Both the position numbers and the translations under genes were made by a program. Below, piece by piece: positions 57,847 through 64,000 of a DNA stretch of 64,000 bases; the first letter of the stretch is position 1; each line of letters opens with the position of its first letter. A model generated the notes under the pieces. That model saw only the letters and a list, made by a program, of their open reading frames with translations. It ran no database searches and was not told the origin of the DNA. Origin of the DNA: Hymenobacter volaticus (lineage in GTDB: Bacteria > Bacteroidota > Bacteroidia > Cytophagales > Hymenobacteraceae); NCBI RefSeq assembly GCF_022921055.1, contig NZ_CP095062.1:124001-188000 (forward strand). The letters are read 5' to 3'.

Positions 57847-57918
57847 AAAAACCGGCCCCTCCGGTTGGCAGAGGACACCTGATGCAGATGTTTCTTGCCA
57901 ACCGGAGGGGGTCGGTTT
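57847..57918 (-). terminator. Rho-independent terminator after the SDR gene
   Basis: Arms 57849-57870 and 57895-57918 (core CCTCCGGTTGGCA with its complement) pair with few mismatches, and the minus-strand product continues into a T run. It begins about 24 bases after the SDR stop. Confidence 0.75.
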
Positions 57919-57941
57919 ACTGTTTACCTTAGTTAATTAAC

Positions 57942-58819
57942 TCAGCCGCCTTTTGGCATGCCGCCGGTTACTTCCAGTAAGCTGCCGGTGGAGTAACTGC
58001 CATCTTGCGAGGCGAAGTACACATAGGCCGGGGCCAGTTCTTCGGGCTGTCCGGGCCGACCTAGCATGGTTTCGTCGCCGAATTTTTTCAAATCCTCTTT
58101 CAGCATGGTGCCCGGAATGAGGGGCGTCCAGATAGGACCCGGTAGCACAGCATTCACCCGGATTTTCTTTTCGCCCAGGTAGGCGGCCAAGCTCTTAGTA
58201 AAGATGTGAATAGCGGCTTTTGTGGAGGCGTAGTCGATCTGGTGTTTGTTGCCGACAACGCCAGCAATACTGCCGGTATTGATGATGGAATCCCTTCGTT
58301 CATGTACGGCAGCACCGACTGCGCCATGAAGATGTACCCTTTGATGTTGGTATCGAAGGTGCGGTGAATGTTTTCCTCGGGAATGGTTTCGAAGCTCTCG
58401 TAGCCTTGCTGGTAAGCGGCATTATTTACCAAAATGTTGATAGCACCCAACTCAGCGTTGGTCTGGCGAGCAGCCTCGCGGCAAGCGTCGCCCGAACGCA
58501 CATCGGCCTGAATAGCCAGGAACTTGCGTCCCTGCGCTTCCACAGCTTTGCCTACCACGGCCGCATCATCAGCGTTGGTTTGATACACTACGGCAACATC
58601 GGCGCCTTCCATAGCGAAGGCCAAGGCTACAGCCCGCCCGATGCCGGAGTCGCCGCCGGTAATCAGGGCCACTTTGCCTTTAAGCTTGCCGGCTGGCAAG
58701 TAGTTGGACATATCCCAATCAGGTTGCTCTTCCATATCCTCCTGGCTCGTGGGATACGGCATGGGCTTGGGGTTGATTTCGCTATTGGTTGGGCGCGGTT
58801 CGTTTTGGTCGGTTGTCAT
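57942..58819 (-). CDS. SDR-family oxidoreductase (general stress type), frameshifted
   Basis: NAD(P)H-dependent short-chain dehydrogenase of about 292 residues after repair. The N-terminal extension (PMPYPTSQEDMEEQPDWDMSNY) is typical of the YdaD/YhxC-like stress SDR group. The dinucleotide fold has ALITGGDSGIGRAVA and INILVNNAAYQ. The frame breaks after LPYMNEG; one extra base in the C3 run at 58292-58294 gives GDSIINTGSIAGVVGNKHQI, and then the catalytic Tyr and Lys appear in DYASTKAAI. The C-terminus (SLAAYLGEKKIRVNAVLPGPIWTPL) is standard. The raw frame would lack the catalytic Tyr. Confidence 0.88.
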
Positions 58820-58921
58820 GGTTTGGAAAGCTTGTTTTCAAGACAGAATACGAGGAACCCGGTGTGCTGGCTGGCAAACCCCAAAAGTTGTTGTGTTACG
58901 GTTCTGCTACTCCTGACTAGC

Positions 58922-60727
58922 CTACGAATTGGCTGCTGTAATGCCGCTTAGTTCCTCGTCTGGCGAAGAGCGGCGGGCGTGTACGCGGCTGTCGTGGCCG
59001 GCTTGTTCTTGCTTGAACCCATGGACGGCGCAGATAAACGACGAGTGCACGAACGTTTGGGGGAAGTTGCCGAGCATCTGCCCTCCATTATCCACGCCGG
59101 CTTCTTCCGCAAAAAAGCCCAAGTCGTTCTGGTACCGCAGTACCGCATCCAAGATCTGCCGGGCTTTGTCGAGCTGACCGGCCACGGCATAGTAGTGCGC
59201 CATCCAGCAAGTGCCCGCCAGAAAGGCGCCCTCCTGATGCGCATCAAACTCCTCTAGCCGACGCCAGTAAAGGTTGTCGCGGCTCCACTGCCCCTCTATT
59301 TCGCGAATGGTAGCCAGCATTTCCGGACTATTGGGGTCGCAATACGTCCAGAGCGGAAACTGCACCGCCGTAATGTCCACTTCCTGCGAACCCGCATACA
59401 CGGCATAAGCGCCAGACTTGGTCAGGCAGTGCTGGTCCACAAAAGCCCGAATATCAGCGGCGGCTTGCTGCCAGCGCTTGGCCTGCTCCGGGGTGTCGGC
59501 GTAATCGGCAATAAACTCTAGGCCCCGGGCCGCCAACACTTTCGAGGAAGTATATGGCTTGGTAGCGCCTTCTTCCCAGATGCCATTGTCGTCGCGCTGC
59601 CAGTTTTGGCTGAGAAAGTCGGCCACCTCCGCTACCATTTCCCATTCTTTCTTCTCGCCAAATCGGTCATAAAGTAGCTTAGCGGCCAGCAACACGTTGG
59701 CGTGCGCGTCGAGTTGCAACTGGTTGCCGGCGGTATTGCCGATCTGCACCGGATGGCTATGCTCGTAGCCCGCCAACTCTAGCTCGTGGGTGCCGCTTAG
59801 CTTTGTTTTATCGACGGCGTAGAAGGGGGTCAGTTCGACCTGCTGGTTTTCGCGGCGGGCTTGTGCCAAAAACTCAATAAAGCTTTTTTCGGGTTGCCCC
59901 ACTGCATCAAGCTGAAGCAACGAGCTGACAATCAGACTCACATCGCGCATCCATACGTAGCGGTAGTCGTAGTTGCGCTGCCCGCCCGGTACCTCCGGAA
60001 GCGACGTAGTAGCCGCCGCAATGATGCCGCCCGTGTCTTGGTAAGTGAGCTGTTGCACGGCCCGAATCGAGTTCAGCACAGGTTGCTCGTACGGCCCCTC
60101 ATAGGACAGCAGAGCCGCCAGCTTGCGCCAGCCTTGCAGCGTGTGTTCCCGCGAAGCAGTCAAGCGTGCCTCCGATAAATCCGGCAAAACAGTCTCCGTT
60201 TCTGTCAGCACGGCCCATCCGGTAGCGCCAGCGGGAACTTCAAAAACCAGCGTGTCTTCAATCTGCCGCACGGCATGAGAGGCCCGAAGCCACAAGCCCA
60301 ACTCAGGAAAGTGAACCGTCGTGTCGGCTGGCCCTATTTTAGCTGCGGTGGCGCGAGTCCCATATTCCGGCCGGAGCCGGAGCGTTACGGTAATGGGAGC
60401 TGGCGCAACGGAGAACAACCGACACAGCCCGGTGAAACTGTCGTCGAGCGGCATCCAGTCCGTCACCTGAAAAAACTGACCGGCAACCGTAAATTCGGTG
60501 GTCAGGATGCTACTCCGCTCTGCATAGGCCCGGCCAACGTAGTGCTGATCGGGACCAGCGACGGACCAATAGCCACCCTTCTCGCCATCAAGCAGCAACG
60601 ACAAGACGGCGCTACTGTCGAAGCGCTGGGGGCAATACCAACACAGGGTGCCCTGCTTGTCAAGTAAAGCGCACGTATGACGGTCGCTGACCACGGCCAG
60701 CGCCTGAATGGCGGGTTGTTTTCTCAT
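58922..60727 (-). CDS. GH15-type glucoamylase/trehalase-like hydrolase
   Basis: 601 residues with no signal peptide, so cytoplasmic. Intact. The (alpha/alpha)6 barrel is recognisable from the N-terminal IQALAVVSDRHTCALLDKQGTLCWYC, the PGGQRNYDYRYVWMRDVSL signature, DDNGIWEEGATKPYTSSKVL with the probable acid Glu, and HQEGAFLAGTCWMAHYYAVAG near the end. GH15 enzymes cleave terminal alpha-glucosides, and this clade includes trehalases. No trehalose synthesis genes are nearby, so the substrate is open. It lies 102 bases upstream of the SDR gene. Confidence 0.88.
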   Translation of the reverse strand: MRKQPAIQALAVVSDRHTCALLDKQGTLCWYCPQRFDSSAVLSLLLDGEKGGYWSVAGPDQHYVGRAYAERSSILTTEFTVAGQFFQVTDWMPLDDSFTGLCRLFSVAPAPITVTLRLRPEYGTRATAAKIGPADTTVHFPELGLWLRASHAVRQIEDTLVFEVPAGATGWAVLTETETVLPDLSEARLTASREHTLQGWRKLAALLSYEGPYEQPVLNSIRAVQQLTYQDTGGIIAAATTSLPEVPGGQRNYDYRYVWMRDVSLIVSSLLQLDAVGQPEKSFIEFLAQARRENQQVELTPFYAVDKTKLSGTHELELAGYEHSHPVQIGNTAGNQLQLDAHANVLLAAKLLYDRFGEKKEWEMVAEVADFLSQNWQRDDNGIWEEGATKPYTSSKVLAARGLEFIADYADTPEQAKRWQQAAADIRAFVDQHCLTKSGAYAVYAGSQEVDITAVQFPLWTYCDPNSPEMLATIREIEGQWSRDNLYWRRLEEFDAHQEGAFLAGTCWMAHYYAVAGQLDKARQILDAVLRYQNDLGFFAEEAGVDNGGQMLGNFPQTFVHSSFICAVHGFKQEQAGHDSRVHARRSSPDEELSGITAANS

Positions 60728-60837
60728 GAGTTTCTGCTAGTCCGGTGACTACTGAGGCTCTTGCGCCTCACTAGTTTCCAGCTAAGCAGTACGTAAAACA
60801 TCCAGCTACTGTATACTACAACTAACTACACGGCCAA

Positions 60838-61845
60838 TTAAAAAGCTGAGCGGTAAGCAAACAGTCCGGGCACTCCACCGGTCATCAAAAATAAAATAGA
60901 TGCTCCCGGCTGATACCGTTGAGAGCGAATGTCGTGCAGGAGACCAGCAAACGCTTTGCCGCCGTACACGGGGTCCAGCAACAAGCCTTCCGTTCGGGCC
61001 AGGAACTGCACCGCTTCCTTCATTTCGTCGGTAGGAATTCCGTAGCCCTCACCTAGGTGTTCGCCATCGAGTAGTATTTCGGGCTGCGGATGACTGGCTT
61101 GAAGCAAGGCAAGCGTATCCGCAACTTTCTGCTCGGTGGTGGCTTTGGCTTGGCTGAGAGGCGCAAGTACGGTGTAGGATTTCACGCGTTGCGCGTGGCC
61201 TTCCAGCAAGGCAAAGCCTGCGGCTAACCCAGCGTGCGTGCCACCACTGCCATTGGGAACAATCAATTGGGCGAAATCGAGCTCCATGGCGTTTGCCTGG
61301 GCGGAAATTTCCCAAGCACAGGCCACGTAGCCCAAGCAGCCGAGCGGACTAGAACCGCCAAGCGGACAAACGTACACCCGTTGCCCACAGGCTCTGAGTT
61401 CCTCGGCCCGGGCCTCGGCATACGCCAGCGCATCCGCCTCGCCCGGCAGATCGTGCAGAGTGGCGCCAAACAGCTCGTCAAGCAGGATATTCCCGTTGTG
61501 TTGGTATGCCTCGTCGTGCCGGGGCACGTTGCGGGTAAGTACCAGCTCGCAGGCCAATCCCGCTCGTGCTGCCGCGGCCGCTGTCAAGCGCGCATGGTTC
61601 GACTGACGGCCGCCTACCGTGATGATGGTGTCGGCTCCAAGGGCCATGGCTTCGCCGAGCAGGAACTCTAGTTTGCGCAGCTTGTTGCCGCCTCCACCGA
61701 GCCCCATCAAGTCGTCGCGCTTGACGAAGAGCTTCACTCCTAGCTGCTTGCTTAGCCGAGGCAGCGCTTGAATGGGAGTTGCACCCTCCAGTAAGGGGAA
61801 GCGTGGAATAGCAGCTAGCTGAGTTGGCAACTGATACGATACCAT
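60838..61845 (-). CDS. PLP-dependent D-cysteine desulfhydrase/ACC deaminase-family protein
   Basis: 335 residues, fold type II PLP enzyme. The start is the ATG at 61845 (MVSYQLPTQL); 52 upstream in-frame residues do not match the family. The PLP lysine is K55 in GGGGNKLRKLEFLL, followed by the substrate-binding ITVGGRQSNHARLTAAAAA and the phosphate-binding loop NGSGGTHAGLAAG. Characterised relatives convert D-cysteine to pyruvate, sulfide and ammonia, or deaminate 1-aminocyclopropane-1-carboxylate; the two are not separable here. It lies 111 bases past the GH15 start codon and need not be related to the glycosidases. Confidence 0.85.
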   Translation of the reverse strand: MVSYQLPTQLAAIPRFPLLEGATPIQALPRLSKQLGVKLFVKRDDLMGLGGGGNKLRKLEFLLGEAMALGADTIITVGGRQSNHARLTAAAAARAGLACELVLTRNVPRHDEAYQHNGNILLDELFGATLHDLPGEADALAYAEARAEELRACGQRVYVCPLGGSSPLGCLGYVACAWEISAQANAMELDFAQLIVPNGSGGTHAGLAAGFALLEGHAQRVKSYTVLAPLSQAKATTEQKVADTLALLQASHPQPEILLDGEHLGEGYGIPTDEMKEAVQFLARTEGLLLDPVYGGKAFAGLLHDIRSQRYQPGASILFLMTGGVPGLFAYRSAF

Positions 61846-62030
61846 GCGCGAATTCAACGGTTTAGAATAAATGTGAAGCCCTCGGCTATGACTTAGCCCT
61901 TCTGTAACTCCTAACGGAGGATGCTTTGGCCGCAGTTGACACTGCCATCCAAGATAGACTTTCGACAGAATGCACCTGCTTCCACAACGTTTGCTCGGCA
62001 AATTGAAGGGTATACGTCGCCGACTATCGG

Positions 62031-64000
62031 CTAGTAGTTTCGCTTTACTTGCAGGCCATTGAGAAATGCTTCGCCAGCCTGGGCAGTGAAGTCGATGATG
62101 ATGCCCTTACCGTCCCTAGCCGTGACAGGCACTTTGAAGCTGGTGGCTCGCAGGGGCCGTAGGTAGGTATCCGCACTTAGGCTAGGCAATATGGGTTGGC
62201 CGTTGAGCGACACCGTAAACGCTCGCGCGGTTGGGGCAGCTTGGCTACCCTCTGCCTTCTCGCCGGCTAGGTTATAAGCTAACTGCTCGGCAGCTGGAGC
62301 GGCTTCGAGTTCGGCAAAGTGCAGCGTTACTTCGTACTGGCCATCGGGTACGTCCAGGCGGAATTGCTTGAGGCCTTGCCGCTGGGTTTCGTAGATGGCG
62401 TCGTAGTCGGTGCCGAAGATGTCGCGGTCGGAGCCGTAGGGCAACCGGTCGCTAGGCATTTTGTAAACGTGGCCGCCTACGTAGCCCCAGCCGCCGGGGG
62501 TATAGGGTTGCTCGGGCACCCACACTTGGTGCAGCTGGGCATCCGTGAAGGTGCGCTCGTCGCCGAGGCTCACGTTGAGTTCGGCAAACGGCAGGTTGGC
62601 AGACGCTAATCGGGCAGGCAAAAGCTGAAACTCGATATCGGTCTGATCTTCTACTGTCTGCCCTGGGTTCTGTGCCCGCAACCGGTTCAGACCATTACCG
62701 AAGGGCACCATGAAGCGCGCTACTCCGAACACAGCGGGCTTGGTGCCCAGGTCGCGGCCGTTGAGTTGCAGCTGCACGGTGGGCTGGTTAGTATACACCT
62801 CCACTGGCTGGCGGCAATAGAGTGAATCGGGGCCGGCAGCAGGACCAGCACGCAGCGTCCAGGCACGAGAACCGATGCGCAGTACCGGCGTGCGGAGCAA
62901 GTGGGCCTGATAAAACCAGTAGGTGTCCTTGGGTTGCCGGTCGCCGGTAAGCAGGCTTTTGTTGTTGATGTGGGGCACGGCTTCCTGCCGGGTTTCGGAG
63001 TTGAACTCGGCTAGATTCCATACCGCGCAACCAGCCACAAACGGCCGATCCAGGATGGCTTTCAAGTAGAACTCGTGGTAGCGGTTGGCGTACTCCATCG
63101 ACTTGTCGAACCGCTTCGGCACAGCAGCATGCAGGCGCACGTCGCAGTCGGCGCCGTATTCGGTTACCAGCAGTGGCTTGTCGGGCAGGTCTTTGCGGTG
63201 GCGGTCAAGAAAATTGGGGAAACCTTGCAAGTCGGGCGAGTACCAGCCGGGGTAAAGGTTCCAGCCAATAACCTGCGGAATAGCCGTCAGGCCGGCTTGT
63301 TGGTAGAGGTTGAGGTCGCCGTGGCACACCAGCATGGTGGCGCGGGCCGGGTCTTCACGCCGGGTTAAGCTGTCGAGCTGCCGGGCCAGGGTGGCTACCC
63401 GGCGCAAATAAACGCGGCCAGGCTCGTTGTCGCGCTTGATGCCGGTGGGCAACCGCAGCAGCACTTCGTTCATGTAGGACCAGATGATAACGCTCGGGTG
63501 GTTGCCGTTCTGCCGAATCATCTCGGTTTGCATGGTCCGGCAATTTTGGAAGAAGGCTTCCGAGTCGGTAATGGCGTTGACCACGGGAATCTCAACAGAA
63601 GCCAGAATCCCGAGCCGGTCGCAGGCTGCCAGCACGGCGGGGTCGTGGGGGTAGTGCGACACGCGCAAGAAGTTGCCGCCCATTTGCTTGAGCAACTGCA
63701 CGTCGCGCTCAGCCAGGGCCGTAGGCAAGGCGTTGCCCAAGCCCGGATAGTCTTGGTGCCGGTTGGTGCCGATTAGTTTGAGCGGCTGGCCATTCAGGAA
63801 AAAACCTTGCGCTGCGTCGAAACGAAACCAGCGCAACCCTACGGGGCTGCTAACTTCGTCGAGCGGGGTGTTGCCCTCCAGCACCTGGGTTACGGTGCGG
63901 TACAGGTACGGGTCGTCGGGAGTCCATAAATGGGGCTGACGCACGCTGGGCAACGCCAGCCGGAACGCCTGTGTTTGGCTTGCTTTCAAGGCGAGGCGCG
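62031..64000 (-). CDS. GH2-family glycoside hydrolase with C-terminal malectin-like domain, partial
   Basis: The N-terminus lies beyond the right edge of the window; about 656 residues are present and the frame is open to base 64000. The visible part covers the end of the sandwich domain, the GH2 TIM barrel (LRVSHYPHDPAVLAACDRLGI, acid/base Glu in VIIWSYMNEVLL, nucleophile Glu in LLVTEYGADCD) and a C-terminal malectin-like domain (about the last 110 residues; DVPDGQYEVTLHFAELE, FTVSLNGQPIL, IIIDFTAQAGEAFLNGLQVKRNY). It is probably a beta-galactosidase, beta-glucuronidase or beta-mannosidase. Its enzyme specificity is open, and it could cooperate with the GH42 and sulfatase upstream. Confidence 0.88.
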   Translation of the reverse strand, partial: RLALKASQTQAFRLALPSVRQPHLWTPDDPYLYRTVTQVLEGNTPLDEVSSPVGLRWFRFDAAQGFFLNGQPLKLIGTNRHQDYPGLGNALPTALAERDVQLLKQMGGNFLRVSHYPHDPAVLAACDRLGILASVEIPVVNAITDSEAFFQNCRTMQTEMIRQNGNHPSVIIWSYMNEVLLRLPTGIKRDNEPGRVYLRRVATLARQLDSLTRREDPARATMLVCHGDLNLYQQAGLTAIPQVIGWNLYPGWYSPDLQGFPNFLDRHRKDLPDKPLLVTEYGADCDVRLHAAVPKRFDKSMEYANRYHEFYLKAILDRPFVAGCAVWNLAEFNSETRQEAVPHINNKSLLTGDRQPKDTYWFYQAHLLRTPVLRIGSRAWTLRAGPAAGPDSLYCRQPVEVYTNQPTVQLQLNGRDLGTKPAVFGVARFMVPFGNGLNRLRAQNPGQTVEDQTDIEFQLLPARLASANLPFAELNVSLGDERTFTDAQLHQVWVPEQPYTPGGWGYVGGHVYKMPSDRLPYGSDRDIFGTDYDAIYETQRQGLKQFRLDVPDGQYEVTLHFAELEAAPAAEQLAYNLAGEKAEGSQAAPTARAFTVSLNGQPILPSLSADTYLRPLRATSFKVPVTARDGKGIIIDFTAQAGEAFLNGLQVKRNY

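Noticed and set aside
4812..58294. Phase variation by C/G tracts
   Set aside because: The tracts are only 3-6 bases and lie in unrelated genes; phase-variable tracts are usually longer and specific to surface genes. Missing-base errors explain all events better.
4812..58294. Gene decay producing true pseudogenes
   Set aside because: All breaks share one type of change and the rest of each gene is intact with conserved active sites and no stop codons or deletions.
1..64000. CRISPR arrays, tRNA, rRNA, phage or complete insertion sequences
   Set aside because: I saw no regular spacer-repeat array, cloverleaf, ribosomal segment or transposase. The repeats found are REP-like or operator-like.

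Overview
The window looks like chromosome of a Bacteroidota bacterium of the Cytophagales, most like Hymenobacter. The reasons are two SusC/SusD outer-membrane uptake pairs, two hybrid two-component regulators that join a histidine kinase, receiver and AraC domain in one chain, many lipoproteins with a Cys lipobox, ECF sigma factors, and moderately high GC with AT-rich gaps between genes. The genus is inferred from gene content. I saw no rRNA, tRNA, CRISPR array, phage module or complete insertion sequence.

Layout. 0.1-7.2 kb: mixed housekeeping and unknown genes: KDPG aldolase (eda), an ECF sigma/anti-sigma pair with a divergent small membrane protein, a YqcI/YcgG (GntA/DcsA-like) haem N-oxygenase with a DUF1989 partner, an HEFGH metallopeptidase lipoprotein and an ABM-domain protein. 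7.2-21.0 kb, minus strand: a complete fructan locus with a sugar-binding hybrid regulator, SusC, SusD, MFS transporter, fructokinase, GH32 beta-fructosidase and a CBM9-like/PKD protein. 21.3-33 kb: sensory and secreted genes: a PAS histidine kinase, a BLUF photoreceptor protein, a CE2-like esterase, small lipoproteins, an orphan 7TM hybrid regulator and small unknowns. 33.3-35.1 kb: a TetR regulator and a luciferase-like monooxygenase with matching operators. 35.3-47.9 kb, minus: a serine hydrolase, then an apparent peptide-utilisation locus (SusC, SusD, zinc metalloprotease, M20 amidohydrolase, amino-acid permease). 48-50 kb is gene-poor. 50.1-53.4 kb: an OmpR-type two-component system and an ECF sigma factor, linked by a duplicated operator-like array. 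53.8-64 kb, minus: sulfatase, GH42, SDR, GH15, a PLP enzyme and a partial GH2.

Thirteen genes are broken by 15 frameshifts. Each is repaired by adding one C or G to a short C/G run. Catalytic motifs and family alignment resume in the neighbouring frame every time. This points to systematic under-calling of C/G homopolymers in the assembly, not real pseudogenes. These genes are annotated across the break as single CDSs with the suspect run noted.

How the genes work together. The fructan locus is self-contained: periplasmic sugar is sensed by the hybrid regulator, oligomers enter through SusC/D, GH32 releases fructose, and the MFS transporter and kinase deliver fructose phosphate. The second SusC/D locus has a matching logic for peptides. 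The most unusual non-coding signals are the duplicated four-fold direct repeat (50.4 and 53.5 kb), twin identical-loop hairpins upstream of the second SusC, a nested palindrome abutting the first sigma-factor gene, and paired TetR operators.
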